Assembly: GCA_946406115.1 (NCBI GenBank)
Contig: OX291558.1
Coordinates: forward strand, 20,080,205 to 20,144,204
Origin: Apoda limacodes
Taxonomy: Eukaryota > Arthropoda > Insecta > Lepidoptera > Limacodidae
Direction: 5' to 3'
Length of the DNA: 64,000 nucleotides
The position numbers and the translations under genes were made by a program. The notes under the pieces were generated by a model that was given only the letters and a program-made list of their open reading frames with translations, searched no databases and was not told where the DNA came from. Position 1 is the stretch's first letter. Each line of letters opens with the position of its first letter. Shown here piece after piece: positions 1-10,349 of the stretch.

Positions 1-620
1 AAAATACCCGATTTCTCAAAAATAATCGATTTTGTACCGACCCTTGGAGACTTTATATTTAATGTGTTATATTTTAGAAAGATAATTAAATTTTGCATCT
101 GACGCAATATTTTTAACCGAGTTCAAAATAGGAGGAGGTTCTATTTTTGACGGGTATATTTTTTTTTCTGCCGATTCAACTGTGTACCGATTTAAAATTT
201 ATTATTTAAAAGTACTGTTTGCAGTTGGTGTTTTTGTACCTAACAGTTTATTAAGATCAGATTTTATTGTTAAAAAGCTGTTGTAGCGATCTCATCTACT
301 TGTATAATTTTTTTTTTTTTTTATTTCTCAAGATGTTCCTACATATTTTTTTCTGCCATACAATTTTTTTTCAGAAATAGAACTAAATTTCTCATTTTTT
401 GTTGGTAAAAACTTCAAATTTCTACAATAACAATAGCTATGGTCGGCTGACAACGAATTTTTAGGTTGATCAATCACTTGTGTCGTCGTAAGAAAAATTT
501 CAAAAACAACTTCCTGTAGCCTGATTAGGCTACAAATAAACAAACATTTTAGGTCCTACCAGTTCGAGTACTTTGCTGACAGTAGGTACTGAATATTATG
601 TTTTGTTTCGGTTTTCGTTT
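1..620. other. AT-rich DNA, no gene recognised
   Basis: I see homopolymer T runs and short open frames on both strands, but no frame with recognisable protein similarity, no splice pair and no repeat family that recurs elsewhere in the window. Confidence 0.5.
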
Positions 621-621
621 C

Positions 622-1210
622 AGCCGGAAGACTTCATCCACTGCTGAACGTAGGCCGATATGTTATATTATATGTTTCCACAACGGTCGGACCTGAACGG
701 CCCGCGTCTATCCACTTCCTGCGGCTCTGACCAGGTCGTCTGTCCACCTGGCAGGAGGCCGTGCCACGCTGCGTCTTTCGATCCGTGGTCGCCACTCAAG
801 AACCTTTCTTCCCCATCGGTTATCTGTCCATTGCCACTTCAGCTTGCTAACTGTTTGAGCTATGTCAGTAACTTTGGTTCTTTGGCGAATTTCCTCGTTT
901 CGAATTTTATCACGCAAACAAACACCAAGCATAGCTCTATCGATAGCTCGCTGAGCTGCTCTGAGCTTATTCAAGAGGCCGACAGTAAGAGACCACGTTT
1001 CTGTGCCGTAATTCATCACAAGCAACACACACTGATTATAGACTTTTGTCTGTAGGCAGGCACTGAGGTATTTTGGACAAAAATATGTTGCGTAGTTTCC
1101 TAAATTCTTCGGTTAACCTCTTTCTCAAAGTTAGACCTACCTAACTGGACTACTTGCCCTAGGTATTTGTATTCATCATCAACAATGAGTAGCGTTCCTA
1201 ACAACAACCG
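622..1210 (-). pseudogene. RTE-type LINE, C-terminal end of the polymerase ORF (decayed)
   Basis: On the minus strand this reads as the last part of a non-LTR retrotransposon endonuclease/reverse transcriptase. The conserved string YGTETWSLT lies near 1010, followed by an arginine-rich stretch, RWGRKVLEWRPR, RPPARWTDDLVRAAG near 710, and finally AYVQQW just before a stop near 622. That order is the usual C-terminus of RTE-like elements annotated in insects as endonuclease-reverse transcriptase. Upstream, from 1210 to 1030, the same protein continues with stops and frame changes (YLGQ-like and NQCVL-like remnants). The catalytic RT and the endonuclease domain are absent, so this is a 5'-truncated dead copy. 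An open frame on the opposite strand at 660-1055 is its shadow. Family assignment is by motif recall; the clade is less certain than the LINE identity. Confidence 0.85.
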
Positions 1211-1610
1211 GTATAGGCGAAACACGGACATTGAACATTACCTTCGTTTTATTTTTTCGTCTTCGTTTTTTTTTATTATATTATGTTAGTACTATTTTTT
1301 GATTACATATTATTTTGTGATTATGTTAAAGTCTTCTTATACCTTTTCCCGTGATAACTATAGTCGAATGTGAGTGACATAATAATATGTGTGCCCCACC
1401 TTAGTGTAAATCACTGGTGCAGAAACACTTCAGACGCGGCATCGAGCTTCTGAAAAGCAACTAATTCGACGGTCGTCGATGCCAAAAATAACGTGTACGT
1501 TCCGAAGCTAAGAATTAATATTTAAATGGGCAGTTCACTTTTTGTTTGGAGATGAACGATGGAGAAAAGAATTGTCGAGACTGCATGTTGACCGAGCACC
1601 AGGTAAACTT
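1211..1610. other. Unassigned AT-rich DNA
   Basis: No gene or recurring repeat is visible between the RTE remnant and the jockey remnant. Confidence 0.4.
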
Positions 1611-1611
1611 T

Positions 1612-1830
1612 CGCAAAAGGTAAAATCCAATAACTGTCTTCTTGAATAACCCTACACTGTTGTCCTTGGCAGTGAGTTCATTCTACAACCTGAGTGTTCG
1701 TGAGAGGAAGCACATCTAAATCCAAACTGTCCGTGACCATTTTGGTTCCCAGGTGTGAGCCTCACACTGTAAGGATGAATTCCTTGGCTTCTAATCTTGC
1801 CTATTTTCTTTCAATATCTGCAGATAAATC
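1612..1830 (-). pseudogene. Jockey-type LINE, 3' terminal remnant
   Basis: The minus strand preserves broken pieces of the C-terminus of the jockey-type polymerase seen more completely at 52440-53340. A WSRTV-like block is followed by an SRTLRL-NEL block and then FKK. The DNA also matches that copy (GTGACCATT and GTGAGGATGAATT on the plus strand). Stops interrupt every frame, so it is a dead fragment. Confidence 0.6.
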
Positions 1831-1924
1831 ATTTTGCTATTACATTTATATCTTTCTGTTTTTTAACAATTTTTCTTGTGTTATTTTTTAAATGAGCCAA
1901 TATTTAATTTTTAATAGCTTGTTT

Positions 1925-4185
1925 TTATTCATCATTATCATCATAATTAATTTGATCTGTATCATAAGATAATCCCATTTCATCTTCACTTTCATAGTTC
2001 ATAACATAATGTTTATGCCATTTTGGTGTTTTTTTGTTTGGTTCCCATTATATTTTGCTTATTTTTCATCAAAATCTTCATTATTAACAAAATTTTTTTC
2101 ATTACTATACTTTACATTTTCATAATTAATTTCTTCATTGATATTTACATTTTTCTGACTAGTATTTACATATTATTATACATTTCATCGTCATTATAAT
2201 CAGAATTTATGTTTTTTTGTTCACTGTCATCATGTTTCTGTTCATTATCTTTTGTAAAATACATATTATTAATCACATTTACGTCTCTGCTGGCTATAAC
2301 TTTTTGTAAATCAGGAACAAAAATCCTATACGCTTTCGAATATTCAGAGTATCCAACAAATATTCCTTTTTTCGGTCTTCGCTTGAATTTACCTCTTTTC
2401 TTTCCTTTGTTCAATAGAAAAGCTTTGTTCCAAACACTTTCCAATGTCTTACTGATGGAATTCGATTAAACCATCTTTCAAATGGCGTATCGTTGTTAAT
2501 TCTGCTACAAAAACATCGATTTAATAAATAATTAGTGGTGAATGCAGCTTCTCCCCAAAAAAATGCGGTAAATTTCCTTCTGTGAGCATTCATCGTGCTT
2601 TATTTAAAAGTGATCTATTCTTCCTTTCTGCAAGCTCATTTTGTTGTGGTGTGTATGGGGCTGAGAGTTTTCTTTGTATTCCATTTTCTTTTAGATGTAG
2701 ATCAAACTCTTTATTCATATATTCCGTTTCATTATCACTCTGTAAGTGTTATATTTTCTTATTTGTAAATCGCTTCACTTTACTTCACTTTAAAACTCTT
2801 TGAAAATTTCAAGCGCTTCGTCTTTGGTTTTCATAGTATACTCAACCATATCTAATAAATCATCAGAAAATCTAATAAAGTATTTTAAACTTCCAATTGT
2901 AGGTATTTGCGTAGGTACACATACGTGAGAGTGTATTATTTCGAGTATATCTGACATTCTAGAATAATATCTGGTATTTGGGTATGGTAAGTTTGTTAGT
3001 TTTCCTTTGATGCATACTTCACATTCATTAAGTTTATCAGAAATATTAAACTTTAATACTTTTCGATTTTGCTTTTATATGATAATGCAATCTTCATTTG
3101 ACCTTCATTAAGGTGTCCTAATTTTGTATGCCATTCATAGCTTTTTGAAACCAAATTTGCCATCTCTTTGTTTTCATGATTTCTTTTTGCTCTGATGAGT
3201 ATTTCTCCATTCATTATTGTAGCACAGTTTTTCTTAGATAAAACTGAAGCCTCTGTCGGTAATCTTGCCTACAGACATCAAATTCGATGAGTGTAGGTAC
3301 ATTTAAGGCATTAGATAAAGAGAGGTATGGAGTTCCTTTTGAATTTTTGTTCGTTGACGCCAATTTAACGCATTAATATCGATGCTGTTACCTATATTTA
3401 CAAATCTTTCCTTTTCGTTTGACATGCGTGAGGTACATCCACTGTTTAAGCACTATTATCGTTTTCTTACTTATTGTTCGAACACGTCTCTTGAACGTTA
3501 AATTTATTTGGTTTTCTAGCCCAACAGTTTTTAGTTCTATACCCTTTTTTGTGACATTTTTTAACTTCAATTTCTTTTTTGCATGTTGACCGGTAGCTTC
3601 TATTGGTTGATGGATTTATATGAAATGAATTAGTCTCCCTTTTGTTATGTGATTGTATCTTTTTCGTTCATACATAGCTTCTTTGTGCCGATCTACAGAT
3701 GTATTTTCTTAATAGTTATTTTTGCTAGCTTCACTGCTACTTTGCTCAAGTGCTTGGATCCGGCAATTCATCTCTAGATTCAATATCTTATATCATTATG
3801 CTTAGTTTATCTTTGTTTATTTCTATTCCTATGTCGGCGAGTTTGTCAAAATTATCCATCAACTTATTTATGTAGTCGACTGTACTTTCACCTTCAGACA
3901 TTTTTTGTAAGATTAATTGTTTTAACAATTTCGCTTTTCTAGGCGGTCCTTTGCTTATGAGAAATGCTCTCTAAAGTATCACATAAGCATATACTGGCTA
4001 AGCAATGTTTTACTTGTTTCAGTCCGCTAGGTACGATGATAAGAAACAACTCAGAAAGTGCTAAAGAATCTTTTTCTACATATTTCGTAAATGCATCACC
4101 ATTTTCAGGCTTTGTTAGCGTACCTGATACATACGAGGGGAGATCAAAAAGTAATGATAATCGGATATTTCTAGTATTCACAAAA
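1925..4185 (-). mobile_element. Copia (Ty1/copia) LTR retrotransposon relic: gag to integrase, RT missing
   Basis: Reading down the minus strand the order is that of a Copia polyprotein. A gag segment (3939-4181) has a KHC...DTLESI block, then KLLKQLIL and a decayed CCHC knuckle (about 3500-3580). The GAG-pre-integrase domain follows, with WHTKLGHLNEGQMK near 3100-3140 and CEVC..GKLT near 3020. The integrase core reads KYF-RF-DDLLD...MKTKDEA near 2800-2900, FWGEAAFTTNYLLNR near 2530-2570 and PSVRHWKVFGTK near 2420-2450. Next come KKGIFVGYSEYSKAYRIF (2320-2370) and an acidic linker ending near 1930. Frames shift several times and stops occur. No reverse transcriptase, RNase H or LTR pair is recognisable, so the element is 3'-truncated and inactive. 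Domain order makes the class nearly certain; the family within Copia is not determined. Confidence 0.9.
2166..2593 (-). pseudogene. Copia integrase C-terminal part, in two overlapping frames
   Basis: Two minus-strand frames (2411-2593 and 2166-2444) carry consecutive pieces of one protein. The first holds the end of the integrase core and the second the GIFVGYSEYSKAYRIF block that normally follows it about 30 residues later. The overlap of 2411-2444 marks one frameshift. The second frame ends in an Asp/Asn/Glu-rich tail, the variable linker before RT in Copia elements. Confidence 0.85.
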
Positions 4186-5440
4186 ATCTAAAAAAATGGA
4201 GAGCTTGCTTAAACCTTCACTAGTAAGTACAGGTTAAAGGTATTGCAAAAACAGTCTGATTTTGTAACTTCATTCATTTTATGTCAAGTCAGAGCCGTCA
4301 TCAAAACTTCTGCAGGAGAAATGTTCTAATGTTTTATATCGATTTATTACTACTTTTTGATCAGCCCTATTATTACCACAGTCCAGCTTCCACAAGAACT
4401 GATTTTGCTTGTATTCTCCACGTATCATAATTATGCCGCTTCAAGGGTTCAATGGATGTATGACTCATCTTGTTTTTAACAGTCCATAACCTTTTGTTAA
4501 TTATTCAAATAGTTAAAATTTCAAGTAAAACGTTATTTAATCATAAATATGAAATTCATAATTTTTGAATCCATACAATGTTATATCAAAACAGAATTAA
4601 AAGTCAAATTGTCACTGCTTTCGAATATCACGTATGCAATCTTGCATCTATGGATCTGAAGTGTCTTACATCTATAACACCTATCCACCTGAAAGCTATA
4701 AAGGCATTTGGACAAACTCATGTATGTCAGGATTGTGTCCAATTTCCATAAAAGGAGACCACTTTTTATTTTACTTCACAGGGACCACGAACGTCAAGCC
4801 ATCCAGCGATAACTCTACTCGCTGAAAAGAAAGGCAAAGATTTCATGGTCACTGACCTCTACTTCATGGTTCTCTCTGTCTTTATCGGACAAGCGGTGCC
4901 TAGAAGTGGCCATTAAAGGCTTTCTGACCGGTACCGAAGCCAAAGACGAAGAGGAAGAGCTAGGGATTGAGCCAGAAAACGTTCGGAAATTTCTGACTGC
5001 GTCAGGTTGTCGCAGCACCCTTGCATGCTCGCCCCCATCACACGCTATGATATACGGTATGATCTATGAAATCAAATAGTGTTTGTACATGCCTAGAATA
5101 AAAATCGAAAAGTCCGCACCCAAAAGAGCAATCAAAGACTTACGCTTACTCTGGTGGTGAGCATTCAGCTTCCAGCACGACATGGAAGCAGAAAGTGTGG
5201 GTCTGCTCCAACTAAATCAGTCAAGTTGATGTCAAGGAAAAAGTCTTTTCACGCAAAGGCAGCAGCTACCCCTGGAAAAGGTCATACGAAAATAAGGAAG
5301 ACAGGCAGCCTTCCTTTTAAGCTATGATATTATTTTTGTGGTCATTTTGCCTTGATCGAGGACCAAACCCGTAACTTCTAAGAGGATAGGCAGCCACATT
5401 GATTGTCATTCTGATTTTGGGAAAAAAATGTAATAAATTC
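4186..5440. other. Unassigned DNA with decayed coding-like pieces
   Basis: Higher-GC patches at 4620-5060 and 5090-5300 look like decayed protein-coding sequence. One plus-strand piece near 4920-5080 reads as an acidic TGTEAKDEEEELGIEPE segment ending in a stop. Frames change repeatedly and I cannot name a family. It may be flanking transposon DNA or an old pseudogene. Confidence 0.35.
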
Positions 5441-5561
5441 TTAATTTAATAAAAATCAGGTCATCACTTATAACTTATTATTATATTAATGACTGTGAGA
5501 TTGTTGCTTACAATATTAACTTACGAAATTAAATATTATTTCTAAAATGTCTATTAATATT

Positions 5562-6364
5562 TTAATAAGATATACTGTAGCATAATAACACCAAAACAAA
5601 TGTAGAAATATAGGCAATTTTTTTAGATGCACTATTGTAGTCAACAGAAGACTTAAAGTTATTATCAACACTTCTTTGAGATTTTAATTTATCCGGTTTT
5701 GCTTCATCTGCCGCCATCTCATTTTCTCCGTATCGATTATTGGGATTTTCTGACACAGTAACTAATCGGCTAGTTGTATACATATTTGGATTACCTTTTT
5801 CGGATGAAGCTAAAAGACTAGTTGTATACATATTTGGCAAAACTTCTTTGTTTATTTTATTCTGAACCGTAGGTGTGGTATCATCAATTACTGACAAATC
5901 TAGTAGTCCATGATTTGTTACTTGTTTATAGTTGGTCCGTGACAAATCCATATGCTTTGTAGTTGTTGATAGAGGACTATTTATTGCAGTTGTTAAAAAT
6001 GCTTCTGTTGTTCTAGTAATTTCTTTTTTACCTTGAGTTACAGGTTGCTCTATTCCCGATTGAAAAACATTATGTTTAGAAAAAGTACAATTTAAGAGAT
6101 ATCTTACATCAAAGTAAAACAATTTACCACCCAACTGTGTATCATCATAAAACTCGTATTCAACTTCTTGATCCTTGGCATCTTTCTCATCAATTTCTTG
6201 TGTTTCACTAGTCTCGGATTCAGCCAAATTCTGCCACAGTTCCTTTAGCTTAGTGTCAGGATAACACTTTAAATTTTCTATTTCAGTTCTCAAACGCTTA
6301 TTTTTCGTTTTATTCATTAATTCAGCAAACCATTCCAGCCGGCAGTCACACGGGAAGTTATTTT
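5562..6364 (-). CDS. Connectin-like LRR protein, coding exon 2 (LRRCT cap, stalk, C-terminal anchor signal)
   Basis: This is the 3' coding exon of the LRR gene whose first coding exon is 11691-12708. The minus strand has a pyrimidine-rich acceptor ending TTTTCAG at 6365-6366. The first two exon bases complete the codon split by the intron, giving Glu340. What follows is an LRRCT-type cap, NNFPCDCRLEWF with Cys345 and Cys347, then Cys373 and Cys432. After an acidic patch comes a Thr/Ser-rich stalk containing a short internal repeat (NMYTTS twice, about 16 residues apart). The last 18 residues are hydrophobic (IAYISTFVLVLLCYSISY), preceded by small residues NSAS and two lysines, which suggests a GPI-attachment signal although a single membrane segment is possible. 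The stop is at 5562-5564. The frame remains open upstream to 6374, but those extra codons lie in the intron. Confidence 0.88.
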
Positions 6365-6595
6365 CTGAAAACAAAGAAAAGTTTTGTTAAATAGAAATAA
6401 AAACAAATAACTTTACTACAGCCTCCTTGAACATATATACATACGTAACATCACGCCTATTTCCTAGAGAAGTAGACAGATACCAAAGACTACCACTTGC
6501 TCCGATCCTGGAACTCTTCTATTGCTAAGCTTTCGAATAAAAAAATACTATTGCGCCATTTATTCTCGAAGGAATGGTGACAGATATAATGAAAA

Positions 6596-6948
6596 AACTG
6601 ACCAAGAGGGAGTTGGACTTGCGCACCGAGGGTTCCGTAGACATGTAACCACCATTTACGTAATTTAAAAATACAAACAAAAAAACAAGTGTACCGCTTA
6701 GCGGTCACCCATCCAAGTACTGTCCAAGCCCGACGTTGTTTAACTTTAAATATCTTTTCCAACAAACAAATCTGTTACTGTACCGGAAATTTTAAATAGT
6801 AGATGACTCGGGCCCGTCTCACACTTAGCCGGTTTTTATTATTTGTTCTTATACTTTAGAGCTCTCACATACTGCTGCAAGATTGAAGCTAGTATGTGTC
6901 AGTGTTTTCACAATAAATGAAATATGTTTGATTTGTACCGTTGCTATC
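6596..6948 (-). repeat. 5S-like repeat, copy 1 (TIR-bearing element with 5S rRNA-like segment)
   Basis: The left part has GCGCACCGAGGGTTCCGTA and the right part GGGCCCGTCTCACACTTAGC (6809 on), followed by CGGTTTTTATT; these are the termini of the widespread lepidopteran CCGGCCAAGTGCGAG repeats. Between them, 6700-6744 read on the minus strand matches insect 5S rRNA around its internal promoter and 3' half: GTTAAACAACGTCGGGCTTG, then AGTACTTGGATGGGTGACCG. The homology shared with the other copies continues past the right terminus through TTATACTTTAGAG. Confidence 0.75.
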
Positions 6949-7138
6949 GGGCGGAGCTGCTGGCAAAATCTAGTTAAAAATAAAGTAATACGCTTATTAG
7001 TGTAAATGCGTTAGCTTTAATTATATAAAAAGGTGTTGAATTTAAAAGTCATTTGTGCCAGTTACATTGAAGTAAGGACAAACTTGTGGACTCGGGAGAG
7101 TTAATTTATATTTGTATACCTTTTATTTATGTTAGATC
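6949..7138. repeat. Direct duplication, left copy (190 bp)
   Basis: This begins in a Lep1 3' end (GGGCGGAG...CTGGCAAAATCTAG) and runs on through about 165 bp of unique-looking DNA to GTTAGATC. It recurs nearly base for base at 7607-7795, in the same orientation and about 658 bp away. Confidence 0.85.
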
Positions 7139-7256
7139 GGGGCCGCGCCTTACTCACGAAGCGAACCCAACCTGTGTTTTGTCTTCTGGCAACACACTGT
7201 GCGGTTTTCATTAGTCTATTTTTTTTTTCGGAAAAGTGTTTTGATTTGGTATATTT

Positions 7257-7631
7257 AATACTAATAATATTATAAAGATGAAAGTTTGTTTGGATCTTTG
7301 TTACTCTTTCACGCTTCAACCACTGGACGGATCGGAATGAAACTTGGCATACATATAGGTTAAGTCCTGAAATACCTATATATAGGCTATTTTTTAACAA
7401 TTAATTCCCGCGGGAATAACTATTACCGAGCTTAAACGGACTATAGCTATAGTTACAGCTTGATATAGCAAACTTCATTAGTGTAATTAAGGAGTAAATC
7501 ACAGTCGCCGATAACCGAATTTCGGGTGGGCTAATTAAGGAGTAAATCATAGTATTAATACTGAGATTAAATAAAGGAGTCCCACGCCGATAACCGAGTT
7601 TAGGGCGGGCGGAGCCGCTGGCAAAATCTAG
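7257..7631 (+). mobile_element. Lep1-type Helitron-like element
   Basis: It starts with ACTAATAATATTATAAAG.TGAAAGTTTG and contains the family's ACTCTTTCACGC, GGATGAAACTTGG-like and CCGCGGGAA-like blocks. It ends GGAGCCGCTGGCAAAATCTAG followed by T. A 3' CTAG ahead of T fits Helitron insertion between A and T. There is an internal partial duplication around AATTAAGGAGTAAATCA (two copies near 7485 and 7533). It is non-autonomous, with no Rep/helicase coding. Confidence 0.75.
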
Positions 7632-7795
7632 TTAAAAATAATGTAATACGCGTATTAGTGTAAATCCGTTAGCTTTAATTATATAAAAAGGTGTTGAGTT
7701 TAAAAATGCTTTGTGCCAGTTACATTGAAGAAGGACAAACTTGTGGACTCAGGGAAGTTAATTTATATTTGTATACCTTTTATTTATGTTAGATC
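7607..7795. repeat. Direct duplication, right copy (189 bp)
   Basis: Second copy of 6949-7138; the differences are scattered substitutions and a few short indels. In this copy the Lep1 3' end is continuous with its own element body at 7257-7631, so this is probably the source copy. Confidence 0.85.
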
Positions 7796-8027
7796 TTGTC
7801 CCTACCTTTTATGTCCTCTCTCAGTTTAGGCTGAAATTTAGAGCTAAGGTTCACTTAGAAGACATAGGACAGACAGACGTTGTCCATTTAGGAACAACAA
7901 CATCTATTGAGGTAAGTAAACTTGTTTCTTTAATTCAGGGTTTATTTGTACGTGTTTTAAAACAATGTTATTAAGAGTTTATAAACAGTTCCCCTTTTTT
8001 TTTGTTTTTAGAGATTTTTGATTTTGA

Positions 8028-8150
8028 GTTAAGCAATGTTGGACTTGGTCAGTGATTAAAATGGGTGACCGCTTAGCTTTGTTTTTGTTTGTGTTCGTAA
8101 ATCGTGTAAGGAACCCACGGGGCGCTGCTAGTCTGACTTGCACTTAACCT
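8028..8150 (+). repeat. 5S-like repeat, copy 2a (plus-oriented, truncated)
   Basis: GTTAAGCAATGTTGGACTTG begins at 8028 and GGGTGACCGCTTA ends at 8075, matching the 5S rRNA-like core on the plus strand. The sequence then runs to GTCTGACTTGCACTTAACC, a degraded form of the family terminus. The 5' half of the element is missing. Confidence 0.6.
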
Positions 8151-8177
8151 ATGTAAATACGTAAATTACGAATAAAG

Positions 8178-8490
8178 ACAAAAACAAAAAGTGTGCCGCT
8201 AAGCGTTCACTGACCATTAAGAATATCATTTCCAATAAACAAACATGTACCTGTTTTTCTTAATAATAAGCTAGATGGCGCTGTACTTTAAAATAGTATT
8301 GGGCTTGGGCATATGTCACACTCGGCCGGTTTCTTTTATTTGTTGCTATAATTTAGAGTTCTCACTATTTTTAACAGCAAGTTTGAAGTTTGCATGTAGT
8401 GCAGTTTTTACAATAGAACAAAAACAACGAAAATGTGTTTCTTGTATAGGGACTGCCCTTGAATTTTATTTTTTAATATTTGTTAGATAA
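8178..8490 (-). repeat. 5S-like repeat, copy 2b (inverted partner of copy 2a)
   Basis: Degraded 5S-like core near 8190-8230, then AAGCTAGATGGCGCTGTAC, the terminus CACTCGGCCGGTTTC and the shared downstream segment through GGGACTGCCC. It lies head-to-head with copy 2a. The open frame at 8275-8490 is part of the repeat and not a gene. Confidence 0.6.
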
Positions 8491-9056
8491 TCCCCCAATA
8501 TAACACATAGTCTGTAAAAAAAATCAGCTTGTGCCTTTTTCGGTTTAATTTCGGTCTAAAAGATAGAGCCTTTTAATAAAGGTCAGAAGATATTAATTAT
8601 AAAAGTAATCACACATTAGACCAAAATTAAGATAAACATGAGCCAAAAACAAATATAAACAATTTAAAATTTTGCTCCATTTTTAATTCCTAAAAGGCTT
8701 TCATTGAGGCAAATCTAATGAATTCGAAAGCTATTTGATCTCGAACCCAATTAAAAATGATATTCATCACTTAATCTCCGTCCTGGAAGGCTGATCGTGT
8801 GTAAAGTCTCTGAAGTAGTAGTCGTGCCGGAGAAGGAGAACGGAGTGGACCCGGCTACTACAACAGAGGAGGATTAGGGGCCCTTCTGCTCGCCGTGCCA
8901 GCAACCTTCTTATCTGTGCTGACCTTTGGCCATTCTAGTACCGCACCTTTTGTCCTCTAAGCTGTATGTGCAGTGAATCCTCATATTTAGTCTAAGTAAC
9001 TTTCTTTAAAAAAAAATAAGGAAAAGAGTTTTTTCAGCGGCCGCTCCATCCACATT

Positions 9057-9790
9057 TAATGCGGACTTTTGCAACATTAGGGGTATTCACGCAAATCTTA
9101 ACGCAGTCCACCTCTATCTGGAGACTGCGCAGTCGACCATTCTTTTTCTAACGGAGACGCAGATATCCTGCCCGGCCGATACATCATACCTTCACTATCC
9201 CGGCTACAAACTTGAGCACAAATTTGTGAGTCGTGCCGGTGTATGTATGTTCGTCCGGGAGGATATCTGCTGTCGCCGCCTTCATAGCCTTGAAGACAGG
9301 GACCTGTCGATATTGTGGATGCGCGTAGATCACGGCGGCCACACTCATATCTATGAGTGCCTATACAGGTCTCATAGCGGTGACACGGACGTAGCTCGAC
9401 TCTTCACGCACCTGAGCTTGACGACTGACAAAGTTCTAGAGCAATCCCACAGCAGAACTAGTTATTTTGGGAGACTTCAACGCTCACCATCGTGAGTGGC
9501 TCAGTTCTCGAACCAATAACTACGCAGGGATATCTGCTCAAGAATTTGCTCTGACCTATGGATTCTCTCAGCTGGTATTTTCTCCAACGAGAATACCAGA
9601 TATATAGGACCATACGAGCTCCTTACTGGACCTTCTGCTGACTACACGTCCGGACGGATATTCCGTCTCAGTGGATGCGCCTTTAGTCTCCTCGGACCAC
9701 TGTCTCGTTCGGACTCAAGTGTCATGCACACAACCCGATCCATCTGGGCCAACTAATTGGCGTCGTGTGTGGCATTATAAGTCGGAAAAC
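9057..9790 (+). pseudogene. Jockey-type LINE endonuclease domain (frameshifted)
   Basis: The conserved order of a LINE AP-like endonuclease is visible. FCNIRGIHANLNAVHLYLE gives the first catalytic region, TETQIS the E-containing motif, and the R-GVCMFVRED block follows. After a frameshift near 9450 come LGDFNAHHREWLS (D and N of the active site, near 9460-9500), LLDLLLTTRPD and finally SSDHCLV near 9690 with the catalytic DH pair. A stop also occurs near 9602. Function in the living element was nicking target DNA to prime reverse transcription; this copy cannot encode it. Confidence 0.85.
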
Positions 9791-10349
9791 TAGGATGGAT
9801 TGCGAGAATTTTATGCATCGTACCCGTGGAGGCAGAACTGCTTTAGCTCAGAAGATCCTGACGTCTGCGCAGCCGCAGTCACTGAGACAATCCTCGCTGG
9901 TATAGAATGTTATATTCCTAATGACCGTGGTTTAATAGGTCTTGCAGAAAAGCTACAATTCTTAAGCAAACTGTATATGAGGCTAGGACCACGGCTCGCA
10001 ATAATAAGGATCCGAATATTCCTGAGGTGAAACGCAAATTAAATGCTGCCTCGAGGTTCAGTAAGAAAGCAACTGCCAGAGCAAAATTCCAATTCATCGG
10101 CAAAATAGGTGGGCTACTAGCAAGCTATCCTTCTGGGAGTCGTGCTTTCTGGTCGCTTGCCAAAGCTGCCGAAGGGAACTTTTGCCAGTCGTCGTTACCG
10201 CAACTGCGAAAAACTGAAGGTGACTTGGCCCATAGTGCTAAAGAAAAAGCCGACTGGGCAGGGTCTACTGGGCAGTCTCTTTGCCTCCAACTCGAATATG
10301 AACGACGAAGGTTCTGTACCACCTACTATACCGTGGTGCGGTAAGACTA

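Noticed and set aside
660..1055. 131-codon plus-strand open frame
   Set aside because: It is the antisense shadow of the RTE-type C-terminus on the minus strand, whose motifs are clear.
6365..6374. Extending the second connectin-like exon to the start of its open frame at 6374
   Set aside because: These bases contain the splice acceptor TTTTCAG; the open frame there begins with TTG and not with an ATG, and the in-frame join to 11691 is better supported.
6700..6744. Functional 5S rRNA gene
   Set aside because: Only about 45 bases match 5S; the 5' part of the gene and a T-run terminator in the right place are absent.
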